DNA of 64,000 nucleotides from Rhizobium sp. Leaf371 (GCF_001424045.1 NZ_LMQB01000026.1:124001-188000); one strand, 5' to 3'; positions 40,931 to 51,876 are shown, numbered from the stretch's first letter. The notes: a model not told the origin generated them from the sequence alone. Numbers and translations are program-made.

Positions 40931-41656
40931 TCAGACGAAGAACTGTCCGCCATTGGCCGACAGCGTCGATCCGGTGATGAATCCGGCATCGTCCGATGCC
41001 AGGAACACCACGCAGCGCGCCACTTCCTCGGGCTCGCCGAGCCGGCCGACCGGGATCTGCGGAATGATCCGCTCGTTCAGGACCTTTTCGGGAATCGCCC
41101 GCACCATTTCCGTGCCGATATAGCCGGGGCAGATGGCATTGACGGTGATGCCCTTTGCGGCACCTTCCTGCGCCAGCGCCTTGGTAAAGCCGATGTCGCC
41201 GGCCTTGGAGGCGGAGTAGTTGGCCTGACCCATCTGGCCCTTCTGGGCGTTGATCGAGGAAATATTGACGACACGACCGAAGTTACGGTCCCGCATGCCG
41301 GACCAGACCGGATGCGTCATGTTGAAGAGACCGTTCAGGTTGACGTTGACGACCTCCGTCCACTGGGACGGCGTCATCTTGTGAAACATGGCGTCGCGCG
41401 TGATGCCCGCATTGTTGACCAGAACCTCGACCGGCCCGAAGGCCTCCTCGATCTTGGCGACACCGGCCGCGCAAGCGGCATAATCCGACACATCCCATTT
41501 GAAGACCGGCACACCCGTGACCTCGGAAAAGGCCTGCGCCTTTTCGTCATTGCCGGCATAATTCGCTGCAACGCGATATCCGGCACCCTTGAGTGCAATC
41601 GAAATGGCGGCACCGATGCCGCGCGTTCCCCCCGTTACCAAGGCAACCCTGCTCAT
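40931..41656 (-). CDS. phbB: Acetoacetyl-CoA reductase
   Basis: PhbB reduces acetoacetyl-CoA to (R)-3-hydroxybutyryl-CoA for polyhydroxybutyrate. This 241-residue SDR protein has TGGTRGIG at the N-terminus, NNAGIT, the catalytic Ser in NISSINAQKGQMGQ and the YSASK motif. It lies 124 bases downstream of phbA, with GGGAGG before the ATG. A strong terminator ends the operon. Confidence 0.96.
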   Translation of the reverse strand: MSRVALVTGGTRGIGAAISIALKGAGYRVAANYAGNDEKAQAFSEVTGVPVFKWDVSDYAACAAGVAKIEEAFGPVEVLVNNAGITRDAMFHKMTPSQWTEVVNVNLNGLFNMTHPVWSGMRDRNFGRVVNISSINAQKGQMGQANYSASKAGDIGFTKALAQEGAAKGITVNAICPGYIGTEMVRAIPEKVLNERIIPQIPVGRLGEPEEVARCVVFLASDDAGFITGSTLSANGGQFFV

Positions 41657-41780
41657 GCACGTCCTCCCTCTTCATGACGGTCTTTGAAATCCATCGTATT
41701 GTCCCGGCGGGTATCGGCGGGACGTTTGCAGGCCGGCTCAGCACCGGCCTTTGGCGTCAACCTGTGGCGTCGACCTCGTC

Positions 41781-42962
41781 TCAGAGCCCTTCGACGCAGA
41801 GGGCGATGCCCATGCCGCCGCCGATGCAGAGCGTGGCAAGGCCATGCTTGGCGCCCCGACGCTTCATCTCGAACAGCAGCGTGTTGAGAATGCGCGCGCC
41901 CGAAGCGCCGATCGGATGACCGATGGCGATCGCACCGCCATTGACGTTGACGACGGACGTGTCCCAGCCGAGATCCTTGTTGACGGCGCAGGCCTGCGCC
42001 GCGAAGGCCTCGTTGGCTTCCACGAGGTCGAGGTCGGACGCGGACCATCCGGCCTTTTCCAGCGCCTTGCGCGAGGCGGGGATCGGGCCGGTGCCCATGA
42101 TCTGCGGATCGACGCCGGCCGTCGCCCAGGAGGCGATGCGGGCCAGCGGGGTGATGCCCCGGCGCGTGGCTTCCTGCTCGCTCATCAGGAGCGTTGCCGC
42201 GGCACCGTCATTGAGGCCCGAGGCATTGGCGGCCGTCACGGTGCCTTCCTTGTCGAAGGCCGGGCGCAGCTTCGCCATGCTCTCGATCGTCGCGCCATGG
42301 CGGATATACTCGTCGCTGTCCACGGTCACATCGCCCTTGCGCGTCGAGACGATGAACGGGATGATCTCGTCGGCGAAGCGTCCTGCTTTCTGGGCGGCTT
42401 CGGCCTTGTTCTGCGACGCAAGCGCGAACTGGTCCTGGTCGTCGCGCGACAACTGCCACTTCTTGGCGATGTTTTCAGCCGTCACGCCCATGTGGTAACC
42501 ATGGAACGCGTCCGTCAGGCCGTCCTTGATCATGGTGTCGATCATCTTGAAATCGCCCATCTTCACGCCGGAGCGCAGATGCGCGCAGTGCGGTGCCATG
42601 GACATGGATTCCATGCCGCCGGCCACGATGATGGAGGCATCGCCCGTGGCGATCTGCTGCATGCCGAGCGCGACGGCCCGCAGGCCCGAGCCGCAGAGCT
42701 GGTTCATGCCCCAGGCCGTCTTTTCCTGCGGCACGCCGGCTTTCATGGCCGCCTGACGCGCCGGGTTCTGTCCCTCGCCGGCAGACAGCACCTGCCCGAG
42801 AATGACCTCATCGACCTCGGCGGCTTCGACGCCGGCGCGCGCCAGCACGCCCTTGATCACGGCGGCGCCCAGCTCATGGGCCGGCGTATTGGCGAACGAA
42901 CCATTGAACGCGCCGACGGCGGTGCGTCCTGCGCTGGCGATGACGATGGACGGTGTGCTCAT
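41781..42962 (-). CDS. phbA: Acetyl-CoA acetyltransferase (beta-ketothiolase)
   Basis: PhbA condenses two acetyl-CoA to acetoacetyl-CoA. Residues in the 393-residue thiolase are the nucleophilic Cys in [11 protein letters not shown], the His in [15 protein letters not shown] and the second Cys in [12 protein letters not shown] chose ATG 42962 over the adjacent GTG; GGAGGAG lies eight bases upstream. It is divergent from the PHB regulator gene phaR. Confidence 0.96.
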   Translation of the reverse strand: MSTPSIVIASAGRTAVGAFNGSFANTPAHELGAAVIKGVLARAGVEAAEVDEVILGQVLSAGEGQNPARQAAMKAGVPQEKTAWGMNQLCGSGLRAVALGMQQIATGDASIIVAGGMESMSMAPHCAHLRSGVKMGDFKMIDTMIKDGLTDAFHGYHMGVTAENIAKKWQLSRDDQDQFALASQNKAEAAQKAGRFADEIIPFIVSTRKGDVTVDSDEYIRHGATIESMAKLRPAFDKEGTVTAANASGLNDGAAATLLMSEQEATRRGITPLARIASWATAGVDPQIMGTGPIPASRKALEKAGWSASDLDLVEANEAFAAQACAVNKDLGWDTSVVNVNGGAIAIGHPIGASGARILNTLLFEMKRRGAKHGLATLCIGGGMGIALCVEGL

Positions 42963-43111
42963 CACGGTCTCCTCCCTTTTGATGCAATCGGATCCGGCTG
43001 GCGAGACCCTCTATGAGAGGAGTCTGAACTAGGTCAGCGCGCAAGTCAAAGCGTAACTGGATAAACCTGTAAGTTGATACGCGAGCGTGATCGCCGCAGC
43101 GCACAAAGAGA

Positions 43112-43141
43112 TTGTCTTATGCTGCGCTTTCCGCATATCCT
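43112..43141 (+). promoter_or_regulatory. Candidate phaR promoter with internal inverted repeat
   Basis: TTGTCT and TATCCT are separated by 18 bases. The inverted repeat TATGC-n10-GCATA (43118-43137) fills the spacer. Its TGC/GCA composition is compatible with PhaR-type operators, suggesting autoregulation. This is inference from position and pattern only. Confidence 0.4.
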
Positions 43142-43183
43142 CATGAAATGCCATAAAAACAGCAATTTGGGGAGGAGACCCTG

Positions 43184-43765
43184 ATGGCGAAGCAGGACGG
43201 TCAGATCGTTATCAAGAAATACGCGAACCGGCGGCTCTACAACACCGGCACGAGCACCTATGTCACGCTCGACGATCTCGCGGTCATGGTCAAGAAGGGG
43301 GAGGAGTTCAACGTTCAGGACGCAAAGACCGGGGAAGACATAACCCATTCCGTCCTGACGCAGATCATCTTCGAGCAGGAGAGCAAGACCGGCAACACGC
43401 TTCTGCCGATCTCGTTCCTGCGCCAGCTTATCGCCTTTTACGGCGATCAGATGCAGGCGGTCGTGCCGAGCTATCTCGAACATTCCATGCAGGCCTTCAC
43501 AGACCAGCAGGTGCAGATGCGCGAGCAGATCGGCAAGGCCTTCGGAGACACGCCTCTGAGCAAGAACCTTCAGGTGCCGCTGCAGCTTGTCGAGGAACAG
43601 GTAAAGCGGAACACGGAGATGTTCCATCAGGCCATGCAGATGTTCTCGCCCTTCATGGCCGCAGCACCGCAGGCGCGCGAACCGCGCAAAGCCGAGGCCA
43701 AGGACATCGACGAGTTGAAGGAGCAGCTGCGCGCGCTCCAGAGCAAGCTCGAGAACCTGACCTGA
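43184..43765 (+). CDS. phaR: Polyhydroxyalkanoate synthesis repressor PhaR
   Basis: This 193-residue protein has the PHB/PHA accumulation regulator DNA-binding domain (IVIKKYANRRLYNTGTSTYV) followed by the PHB_acc segment (ISFLRQLIAFYGDQMQAVVPSYLE) and a leucine-rich C-terminal coiled coil. PhaR senses PHB or carbon surplus and represses phasin and other carbon-storage genes; in Sinorhizobium the equivalent is AniA. It has the same GGAGGAGACC leader as phbA, its divergent neighbour. Confidence 0.93.
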   Translation: MAKQDGQIVIKKYANRRLYNTGTSTYVTLDDLAVMVKKGEEFNVQDAKTGEDITHSVLTQIIFEQESKTGNTLLPISFLRQLIAFYGDQMQAVVPSYLEHSMQAFTDQQVQMREQIGKAFGDTPLSKNLQVPLQLVEEQVKRNTEMFHQAMQMFSPFMAAAPQAREPRKAEAKDIDELKEQLRALQSKLENLT

Positions 43766-43773
43766 GGTCTACC

Positions 43774-43805
43774 GGAGACGGCGCTCGTCACGGTCGCCGT
43801 TCTCC
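43774..43805. terminator. Hairpin between convergent phaR and the four-TM protein gene
   Basis: GGAGA-CGGCG pairs with CGCCG-T-TCTCC, giving a ten-pair stem with one bulged T and an 11-base loop. No long T-run follows. Confidence 0.4.
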
Positions 43806-43858
43806 CGCCCCCAGCTTCCCGCTGGCTCCCTTGGCTCTCTCTTGCCTTCAGGGCTTTC

Positions 43859-44266
43859 TCAAAGCCCGATCGAGACATCCCGCCCCGCCGTGCGCATCGA
43901 GATCGTGAAGCCGGCGATCACGTCGATGAAGCTGATCGCCATCAGGATGAAGAAGATGTCGGTCGCCGCGCCCGCCACCAGCAGGAACTCGACCAGAAAG
44001 ACGATGAAGAGCACCATCGACAGGATGTGATCGACCAGCGTCTTGGAACTCGTCCGGGTGGCTTTGAGAATTTCCACGAAGAGAAGAACCAGGCTTCCGA
44101 CGATCAGGAGATCGCCGAGGCTCATGTTCCACGTCGCGCCGGACAGCATGGCAAGGCTCGTCACGGTATCTGCGAAGACGGCAACGCCACCCGAGCCGAA
44201 TGCCCCCGTCATCGCGAGATTGTAGAGCGCGAACGGCAGGATCAGGAGGGGGATGGATGCGAGCAT
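43859..44266 (-). CDS. Four-TM membrane protein, unknown function
   Basis: This 135-residue protein has four hydrophobic helices, beginning MLASIPLLILPFALYN. A conserved-looking ATWNMSLGDLLIVG follows and the last helices contain FFILMAISFIDVIAGFTIS. Topology and length resemble an alphaproteobacterial family of unknown role. I chose ATG 44266; the open frame continues upstream without hydrophobic content. Confidence 0.7.
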   Translation of the reverse strand: MLASIPLLILPFALYNLAMTGAFGSGGVAVFADTVTSLAMLSGATWNMSLGDLLIVGSLVLLFVEILKATRTSSKTLVDHILSMVLFIVFLVEFLLVAGAATDIFFILMAISFIDVIAGFTISMRTAGRDVSIGL

Positions 44267-44443
44267 GGCGAGGTCCTGTCTGGCAAAAATCGTCTGTCCC
44301 GGTTTTGTCCCGGTTCCTGCCCTGGTTCTGGGCACGGCCGAGGTATGAACCAGGCATGTGCAGCAATCAAGGCAAGGGAAGGAGACGGCAATCGAGACGG
44401 TCGGCGGTCGGCCGTGCGGTCGGGACCGACCCTGAAAACGCGG

Positions 44444-44470
44444 AAAAGGCCAGCACGGGGCCAGCCTTTT
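44444..44470 (-). terminator. Rho-independent terminator of rpmF
   Basis: AAAAGGC and GCCTTTT flank a 13-base loop. Read on the minus strand it ends in TTTT about 70 bases after the rpmF stop. Its A/T ends could also serve the other strand. Confidence 0.6.
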
Positions 44471-44538
44471 TCAAAATCTATCGCTTTGACGCCCCGTTCG
44501 CAGCACCGCCAAGGTCAGGCGAGCCGAACGGATGACGA

Positions 44539-44721
44539 TCAGCTTGCCTTCGGCGTCAGGACCTGACGACCACGGTACATACCGGTCTTCATGTCGATGT
44601 GATGCGGGCGACGCAGTTCACCGGAGTTCTTGTCTTCGATGTAGGTCGGGGTCTTCAGCGCATCAGCAGAACGGCGCATGCCGCGCTTCGACGGGCTCGT
44701 TTTTCTCTTAGGAACAGCCAT
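44539..44721 (-). CDS. rpmF: 50S ribosomal protein L32
   Basis: This 60-residue protein has the L32 pattern [20 protein letters not shown], then [19 protein letters not shown]. The four cysteines of zinc-type L32 are absent, as is usual in alphaproteobacteria. GGAG lies before ATG 44721. The gene is 170 bases downstream of the glutathione S-transferase gene. Confidence 0.97.
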   Translation of the reverse strand: MAVPKRKTSPSKRGMRRSADALKTPTYIEDKNSGELRRPHHIDMKTGMYRGRQVLTPKAS

Positions 44722-44893
44722 TTCAAACACTCCACGTATCGGGGGAAACCACCAGTCTGCGGACCGTTGAACGGGCCGGGATGAAGGCGTTTCAATCTCG
44801 GAATTGGCCGGGCTTATACATGCAAGATGCCATCTTGGCCAGACCCCACAGGTTTTTTTTGGCCTGCCAGTGCGAAGTTTCGGCAGGTCGCGC

Positions 44894-45541
44894 TCAGGCC
44901 TCGTCTTCCGGGACGATCCAGGTCTCTTTCAGGGCATCCGTCTGCCAGGCGACGAAGGCCGGATGCGCCTTGACCGCGGCCATGTAAGCCAGCGACACCG
45001 GATCTTTCGTCAGGGCATAGATCTCGAAGCGGTTGACGACCGGGGCGAACATGGCATCCGCGGCCGTAAAGCGTCCGAAGAGAAACGGCCCGCCCGATCT
45101 GGCGAGAGCCTGCGCCCAGATGGTCTCGATCCGCGCGACGTCCTCCGTCACGCCGTCCGGCAGGGCGATCGCGCCGACCGGCCGGCGGATGTTCATCGGG
45201 CAGGCGCCGCGCAACGCACGAAACCCCGCCAGCATTTCCATCGACATGCTGCGCGCCGTTGCGCGGTCGGTTCGATCCTCCGGCCACAAGCCGGCCTCGG
45301 GAAAGAGTTCGGCCGCATATTCGATGATCGCCAGCGATTCCCACACCCGGATATCGCCATGGTGCAGCACCGGAACCCGGGCTGTCGGCGAAATCTCCCG
45401 GAAGCGCGGATTGCCGTTGGGGAAGTCGAAGGGGATGACGACATCGGCAAAGGGGACGCCGCAGGCTTTCAGAGCCAGCCATGGCCGCAGCGACCAGGAG
45501 GAATAGTTCTTGTTGCCGACGTAAAGGACGAGGTCGCTCAT
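44894..45541 (-). CDS. Glutathione S-transferase family protein
   Basis: This 215-residue GST has an N-terminal thioredoxin-like domain ([42 protein letters not shown]) and an all-helical C-terminal domain ([14 protein letters not shown]). The [12 protein letters not shown] opening places it in the group that resembles maleylacetoacetate isomerase and zeta-class relatives. The substrate is unknown. Confidence 0.87.
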   Translation of the reverse strand: MSDLVLYVGNKNYSSWSLRPWLALKACGVPFADVVIPFDFPNGNPRFREISPTARVPVLHHGDIRVWESLAIIEYAAELFPEAGLWPEDRTDRATARSMSMEMLAGFRALRGACPMNIRRPVGAIALPDGVTEDVARIETIWAQALARSGGPFLFGRFTAADAMFAPVVNRFEIYALTKDPVSLAYMAAVKAHPAFVAWQTDALKETWIVPEDEA

Positions 45542-45612
45542 GCGGGGTCTCCTGTAACCGTCCCGGCGTTAGACCAGACCTTAGAAAGTCTATCCAATCA
45601 AAAGGCGTGATT

Positions 45613-46578
45613 TCAGGGATAAAGGCACTTGATGTATCCGCCCGACGCGCCCGCCCGACGCTCGATCATGGCGGCGAGCCGCTTTAGCCCCCGCCCCGGC
45701 TTGCCGGCATTGCGATCGATCGGATTGGGCAAGGAAACGGCAAGAAGGGCGGCTTGGCGCCGCGTCAGCTTGGAGGCGGGCACGCCGAAATGATGCTGCG
45801 CCGCCGCCTCCGCGCCGTAGATCCCCGGCCCCCATTCGGCGATATTGAGATAGATCTCCATCAGCCGTCGCTTGGTCCATACAAAATCCGCGGCCAGCGC
45901 CAAAGGCAGTTCCATGGCCTTGCGCACGAAGGAGCGGCCGTTCCAAAGAAACAGGTTCTTGGCCGTCTGCATGGGAATGGTGCTCGCGCCCCGCGTCTGC
46001 TCGCCCTCCAGCGCGTCGTCGACGACGCCGCGCATCTGTACCCAGTCGACCCCGGCATGCATGCAGAACTGCCCGTCTTCCGACATCATGACCGCCTGGA
46101 CGAGATTGGGCGAAATTTTCTCGAACGGCACCCATTGCCGGTCATAGCCGCGAAACAGCGCGAGGTCGCGCAGCATGAGTGAGGACACGGGATGCACGAC
46201 GTTCGGAGAATAGAGGATGATCAGTGCATAGGGCAGCAGCAGGAGAACGACGGCGATGACGACCAGCCGACGCCAGCGGCGCCTCATCCGCGCGAGCATG
46301 CCTCGTTTGGCGTTTGACGGCAGTTCCTCATCTCCACCTGTGTCCGGGCCACGGTCGTCCTGATCCGCCGGATGCCTTCCGCCAGCATCGCCCGACAGCA
46401 TTTCCGGGCATGCCTGGAAGGGCACGTCCGGTGGCGCGTCCGTGACGGGAAATACGGGCTCCGGCGCTTGGGACGCATCTGCCGGCAGCGTACGGGAATC
46501 TGGCCCCCGCGATTCTGACTCACGTGGTTCGGGTACGATATCCCAGTTCTGGTCGTCCCGCCTGATCAACCCATCCAT
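45613..46578 (-). CDS. mtgA: Monofunctional peptidoglycan transglycosylase MtgA
   Basis: MtgA polymerises lipid II on the periplasmic side. The GT51 domain shows [20 protein letters not shown] with the catalytic Glu, [17 protein letters not shown], and [18 protein letters not shown]. One TM helix ([17 protein letters not shown]) precedes it. Unusually, about 95 acidic and proline-rich residues lie before the helix, so the 321-residue protein is about 80 longer than typical. ATG 46578 or GTG 46596 could be the start. It is divergent from ispA. Confidence 0.93.
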   Translation of the reverse strand: MDGLIRRDDQNWDIVPEPRESESRGPDSRTLPADASQAPEPVFPVTDAPPDVPFQACPEMLSGDAGGRHPADQDDRGPDTGGDEELPSNAKRGMLARMRRRWRRLVVIAVVLLLLPYALIILYSPNVVHPVSSLMLRDLALFRGYDRQWVPFEKISPNLVQAVMMSEDGQFCMHAGVDWVQMRGVVDDALEGEQTRGASTIPMQTAKNLFLWNGRSFVRKAMELPLALAADFVWTKRRLMEIYLNIAEWGPGIYGAEAAAQHHFGVPASKLTRRQAALLAVSLPNPIDRNAGKPGRGLKRLAAMIERRAGASGGYIKCLYP

Positions 46579-46713
46579 GGCCCCATCCGTGCCCACCGTC
46601 TTAATCTAAGACGCTGGGGATTTGAACGTCATTTTCACGGCTGTCCCCGGTGGAAAGGGCCTTCCACGTGAAATTTATTGCAAGGCGCCGCACGCTCGTG
46701 CCAAAGAGCCGCC

Positions 46714-47628
46714 ATGAACGCAGTTGCCCCGACCTTCGATGCCCAACTCCGAAGGCGTGCCGACCAGGTCAAGGCCTGCCTCGACGCGCTCCTTGGCGAC
46801 GCGCTTGCAACCGACGAGATCGCCCGTCCGCCGGCGCTGCTGGCCGCCATGCGGCATGGCGTGCTGAACGGCGGCAAGCGTCTGCGCCCCTTCCTCGTCC
46901 TGGAAAGTACCGCGCTGTTCGGGGGAGACGAAAAGGCTGCCCTTCGCGTCGCCGCGGCGCTGGAATGCGTACACTGCTATTCTCTGGTCCATGACGATCT
47001 CCCAGCCATGGACGACGACGACCTGCGCCGTGGGAAGCCGACGGTCCACATCGCCTATGGCGAGGCGAACGCGATCCTTGCCGGCGACAGCTTGCTGACG
47101 CTCGCCTTCGACATTCTAGCGGGCCCCGAGACCGTGCTTCCGGATGCGGTGAAAACGGCGCTGGTGCTGGCGCTGGCCCGCGCTTCCGGCCTCGGCGGCA
47201 TGGCCGGGGGACAGGCGCTCGATCTTGCCGCCGAAAGCCAGGCACCCGATGAGCAGGGCATCGTCACGCTCCAGGCCATGAAGACCGGCGCGCTGATCCG
47301 TTTCGCCTGCGAAGCCGGCGCCATCGTTTCCGGCAAAGGTGCCGACGATCGCAGCCGGCTCCGCCAGTTCGGCGAGCATATCGGCCGCGCTTTCCAGCTT
47401 GCAGACGATCTGCTCGACCTCAAGGCGGACGCCAAGACCATGGGAAAGGCGACCGGCAAGGACGCGGCACGCGGCAAGGCAACCCTGGTCTCCCGCCGCG
47501 GCACCGACTGGGCCGAAACCGAGCTCGCGCGACTGATCGCAGAGGCCAGCGCTCTGCTGGCACCCCATGGCGATGCCGCGAGAACCCTGGTCGACGCCGC
47601 AGCCTTCGTCGCAAACCGCGATCACTAG
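46714..47628 (+). CDS. ispA: Polyprenyl synthetase, farnesyl diphosphate synthase type
   Basis: IspA condenses isopentenyl and allylic diphosphates to farnesyl diphosphate. The 304-residue protein has GGKRLRPFL, the first Asp-rich motif HDDLPAMDDDDLRRGKPT and the second FQLADDLLD. The two-residue insert in the first motif fits bacterial farnesyl or geranylgeranyl synthases, so chain length is not fixed by the motif alone. ATG 46714 matches the family. Confidence 0.93.
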   Translation: MNAVAPTFDAQLRRRADQVKACLDALLGDALATDEIARPPALLAAMRHGVLNGGKRLRPFLVLESTALFGGDEKAALRVAAALECVHCYSLVHDDLPAMDDDDLRRGKPTVHIAYGEANAILAGDSLLTLAFDILAGPETVLPDAVKTALVLALARASGLGGMAGGQALDLAAESQAPDEQGIVTLQAMKTGALIRFACEAGAIVSGKGADDRSRLRQFGEHIGRAFQLADDLLDLKADAKTMGKATGKDAARGKATLVSRRGTDWAETELARLIAEASALLAPHGDAARTLVDAAAFVANRDH

Positions 47629-47707
47629 GTCTTCGTTTCGCACGACAGGCGTCAGGCGACCCAGGCCCTGAACGACGCGTCACCATCCGTGCCCATCGGA
47701 TCTGCCC

Positions 47708-49114
47708 TCATCGAATGAGCGAAGATTTTCCCCGCGGCAGATAGGTGCCGCGGGGCACGCCGACATCGGCAGGCTTGCCGTCCTCAACGATCGTCCGGCC
47801 GCGCAGGAGCACGCGGATGGGCCAGCCTTTCAGATCCAGCCCCTCGTAAGGTGTGTAATCGGCACCGTGGTGGAGGAGGTCGTTGCTGAGCGTCGTGCGC
47901 TTTTCCGGGTCCCAGAGCGCGAGGTCGGCATCCGAGCCGATGGCGATCGTGCCCTTGCGCGGGTAGAGCCCGTAGAGCTTGGCATGATTGGTGGCGGTGA
48001 CCGCGACGAAGGTGTTGAGGTCGATCCGGCCCTTCATCACGCCTTCGGAAAAGAGGATCGGAAGACGCGTGGCGACGCCCGGGATACCGTTGGGAATCCA
48101 GCGGAAATGCCGTTTGCCCTTCTCGTTCAGCTTGCCTTCCCCATCATCGAAGCGGAAGGGGCAATGATCCGAGGAGAAGAGGTCGAACACGCCCTGTTCG
48201 AGACCCTCCCAGCAGGCGGCCTGACTGGCCTTGTCGCGCGGCGGCGGCGAGCAGACATATTTTGCGCCCTCAAGTGCCTCCTGGTCCAGATCATCCGCCG
48301 TCAGCATCAGATATTGCGGGCAGGTCTCTCCGGCGATCTTCTGGCCGCGCTGGCGGGCCCGGCGGATTTCCTCCATCGCCTCGCGGTTGGAGACGTGGAC
48401 GATGACGATCGGCACATCGACGATTTCGGCCAGCGACAAAGCGCGGTGCGTCGCCTCGCGTTCCGCCGCCACCGGGCGGGTCGTCGCATGGAATTTCGGC
48501 GCAAGCTTGCCCTCCGCCTCGTGACGACCGATGAGGTAGCGGATGGCATCCTCGTTCTCGCAATGGACCATGACGAGTGCGCCGGTGCGCCGCGCGGTGT
48601 CGAGCGTGGCGAGAATCTCGTCGTCCCGCAGGCGCAGGCCCTCATAGGTCATGAAGACCTTCATCGAGGTATAGCCGTCCTCGACCAGTGCCGGCACTTC
48701 CTGACCGAGCACGTCGGGCGTCGGATCGGTGATGACCATGTGGAAGGAGACGTCCACATGGCATTTGTCGTCGGCCTTGGCATGGTAGATCTTCAGGGCT
48801 TCGCGCAGCGACTGGCCCTTTTCCTGCATGCAGAAGGCCATGACCGTCGTGTTGCCGCCAATGGCCGCCGAGCGGGTGCCGCTGTCGAAATCATCGGCCA
48901 TGACGATGCCGTCGCCGGAAGGCTGGTCGAGATGCACATGGCTGTCGATCCCGCCGGGAAGAACCAGAAGGCCCGTCGCATCGATCACCTCGTCGGCGTC
49001 CGTCAGCTCGGCCGCGAGCGCAGCGATGCAGCCGTTACGGATGCCGATATCGCTCTTGAACGTATCGGAGGCCGTCACCACCGTTCCGTGGCGGATCACC
49101 GTATCGAAGCGCAT
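47708..49114 (-). CDS. Dihydropyrimidinase / D-hydantoinase family amidohydrolase
   Basis: This 468-residue cyclic amidohydrolase has the metal motif GGIDSHVHLDQP near residue 55, the carboxylated-lysine motif SMKVFMTYEG, HCENED, VHVSNREA and FSSDHCPFRFDD. The family opens six- or five-membered cyclic amides such as dihydrouracil, hydantoins and allantoin-like rings. No pydA, carbamoylase or racemase gene accompanies it, which argues against ordinary pyrimidine breakdown. It is the last gene of an operon with an amino-acid importer and a PLP enzyme, so a 5-substituted hydantoin or a related amino-acid derivative is a reasonable guess. Confidence 0.87.
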   Translation of the reverse strand: MRFDTVIRHGTVVTASDTFKSDIGIRNGCIAALAAELTDADEVIDATGLLVLPGGIDSHVHLDQPSGDGIVMADDFDSGTRSAAIGGNTTVMAFCMQEKGQSLREALKIYHAKADDKCHVDVSFHMVITDPTPDVLGQEVPALVEDGYTSMKVFMTYEGLRLRDDEILATLDTARRTGALVMVHCENEDAIRYLIGRHEAEGKLAPKFHATTRPVAAEREATHRALSLAEIVDVPIVIVHVSNREAMEEIRRARQRGQKIAGETCPQYLMLTADDLDQEALEGAKYVCSPPPRDKASQAACWEGLEQGVFDLFSSDHCPFRFDDGEGKLNEKGKRHFRWIPNGIPGVATRLPILFSEGVMKGRIDLNTFVAVTATNHAKLYGLYPRKGTIAIGSDADLALWDPEKRTTLSNDLLHHGADYTPYEGLDLKGWPIRVLLRGRTIVEDGKPADVGVPRGTYLPRGKSSLIR

Positions 49115-49151
49115 CGTTCTCTCCTTCTTTCCTGCGGTTGGTACGGCCTGC

Positions 49152-50417
49152 TCAACAGGCCCTGGCAAGCCCGGCATCGCCGGCAAGGATGCGGTCGAGC
49201 GCCGCGGTAAAGCGATCGACCTCTTCCAGCGTGTTGTAGTGAACCATCGAGACCCGCAGCATGCCGCCATGGTCGGTGAGGCCGAGATATTCGGCAAGGC
49301 GGCGGGAGTGGAAATCCCCGAACCGCATGGCGATCTTCTCGGCGTCCATCGCCTTGCAAAGTTCGCCGGCATCCCGGCCATCGAGGCGGAAGGCGATGGT
49401 GGGCACGCGCGTGTCGTCGCGATTGGTGGCCTGACCGACGATATGGCAGTCGTTGCGGGCGCGGAGATAGGCGAGCAGCCGCTCGGCCAGCGCATTCTCC
49501 TGTGCCGTGATCGCCGAAAACGCCGCCTCGATCTTTTGGCGGGTGGAGCCGGTCTCGCCGGACTGCTCGCCGAGCGTCGCAAGGTAATCGACGATGCCGC
49601 AGGTGGCATAGGCCAGCTCGTAGTTCGGGTTGCCCGGCTCCAGCTTGCCCGGCACTTTGTCCTTGCCGTAGAAGTAGTGGTAGAGCGTATCGAGTTCGAG
49701 CAGCAGGTCGTATTTGCCGTACATCAAGGCGTAGTGCGGACCATACGTCTTGTAGAGGCTGAAAACGTAATAATCGGCGTCGAAGGCCCGCACGTCGATG
49801 GCGCGGTGCGGCGCATAGGCGACCGCATCGACACAGATCCGCGCGCCGCGCGCATGCACGAAATCGGCGATCTCGCGGATCGGGTTGACCGAGCCGAGAA
49901 TGTTGGAGACGTGGGTGACGCAGACGAGCTTCGTACGCTCGGTCATCAACGGGGCGAGATCGGCGAGATCGAGCGTCATCGTCTCGGTATTGAGCGGCCA
50001 GATCTTCAGCGTGATGCCGGCCGCCTGCAGCCGGTCCCAGGGGCCGATATTGGATTCGTGATCGCTGACGGTGATGACGATCTCGTCGCCCGGCGACAGC
50101 TGGCTCTGCATGGCGCGGGCAAGGTTCTGCAGCAGCGCCGTGGTCGAACTGCCAAAGACGATCTCTTCCGGTCGGCGCGCATTGACGAGATGCATGGCGG
50201 CCGTGCGCGCCTCGTGGAGCGCGCGGGCGGCCTCCTGGGAAACGTCGTAGGAGCCGCCGATCTGGACGTTCTTTTCGATCAGGAACGTGTTGATGCGCTC
50301 GATCGCCCCCTTGAGGATCTGCGATCCCCCCGCATTGTCGAAAAACGCCCAGCCGCGGCCGAGCCCTGGAAACTGGCTGCGCACATAGTCGAGATCGAGC
50401 GGGGTCGTGGTGGCCAT
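49152..50417 (-). CDS. Cysteine desulfurase-like class V aminotransferase (VC1184-type)
   Basis: This is a 421-residue PLP enzyme of fold type I, class V. It has FFDNAGGSQILKGAIERIN near residue 25, FGSSTTALLQNLARA, SDHESNIGPW, CVDAVAYAPHRAIDVRAFDAD and the PLP lysine in FSLYKTYGPHYA. Sequence features place it with the cysteine-desulfurase-like VC1184 subfamily rather than IscS, SufS or NifS. Its reaction is unknown. GGAGG precedes ATG 50417. The operon context suggests an amino-acid lyase, desulfurase or aminotransferase acting on the imported substrate. Confidence 0.85.
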   Translation of the reverse strand: MATTTPLDLDYVRSQFPGLGRGWAFFDNAGGSQILKGAIERINTFLIEKNVQIGGSYDVSQEAARALHEARTAAMHLVNARRPEEIVFGSSTTALLQNLARAMQSQLSPGDEIVITVSDHESNIGPWDRLQAAGITLKIWPLNTETMTLDLADLAPLMTERTKLVCVTHVSNILGSVNPIREIADFVHARGARICVDAVAYAPHRAIDVRAFDADYYVFSLYKTYGPHYALMYGKYDLLLELDTLYHYFYGKDKVPGKLEPGNPNYELAYATCGIVDYLATLGEQSGETGSTRQKIEAAFSAITAQENALAERLLAYLRARNDCHIVGQATNRDDTRVPTIAFRLDGRDAGELCKAMDAEKIAMRFGDFHSRRLAEYLGLTDHGGMLRVSMVHYNTLEEVDRFTAALDRILAGDAGLARAC

Positions 50418-50443
50418 GGGAGTTCCTCCGTATCGTTTTCTTG

Positions 50444-51204
<761 letters not shown>

Positions 51205-51205
<1 letters not shown>

Positions 51206-51876
51206 CAGCGTTTCCCCCGTGCGAAATGTTTTTCGAGACGGGCGACGACCGCGACCATCGGCCAGAGCAGCAGGACATAGATGAGGGCGGCGCCGATCAG
51301 CGGCGTCGGATTGGCGGAGAGCGCCTGCGCCTGCGTCGCCTGCTTCAGAAGGTCCGGCATGGCAACGACGGAGGCGAGCGCCGTATCCTTCATGACGTTG
51401 ATGCAATTGTTGGTGAGCGGCGGAATGACGATGCGGACGGCCTGCGGCAGGATCACGTCGATCATCGTGTGCCGGTTGGAAAGGCCGAGCGCGGCCGACG
51501 CCTCGAACTGGCCATGCGGAATGGCCTCGATGCCGGCCCGGAAGATTTCGGCCGTATAGGCTGCCGACACCAGCGAGAGCGCCGCGACCGCCGAGAAGAA
51601 GGGCGACAGGCGGATGCCCACGAAGGGAAGCGCATAATAGATGACGATCAGCAACACGAGCAGCGGGATCGACCGGAAGATATCGATATAGATCCGGATC
51701 AGCAGCTTGAAGACGGCCGGCGCGTAAAGCCGCGCAATGGCAAGGAACAGGCCACCGGCAAGGCCGCAGAGAATGCTGGTGACGCCGATCTTCAGCGTGA
51801 CCAGAAGCCCCCACAGGAGCTGCGGCAGGCTATCGGCCAGCACCTGCATGTTGAAGAAGGTATTGATGAGATTCAT
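51205..51876 (-). CDS. Polar amino-acid-type ABC transporter permease
   Basis: This 223-residue HisM/GlnP-type permease has five TM helices. The EAA loop is [30 protein letters not shown]. There is only one permease gene, so the transporter is probably a homodimer in the membrane. It lies about 60 bases after the binding-protein gene and is translationally coupled to the ATPase gene. Confidence 0.94.

Noticed and set aside
41730-41750. Hairpin AGGCCGG-n7-CCGGCCT between phbA and phbB as an internal terminator
   Set aside because: On the coding strand it is not followed by a T-run, and both genes are functionally linked.
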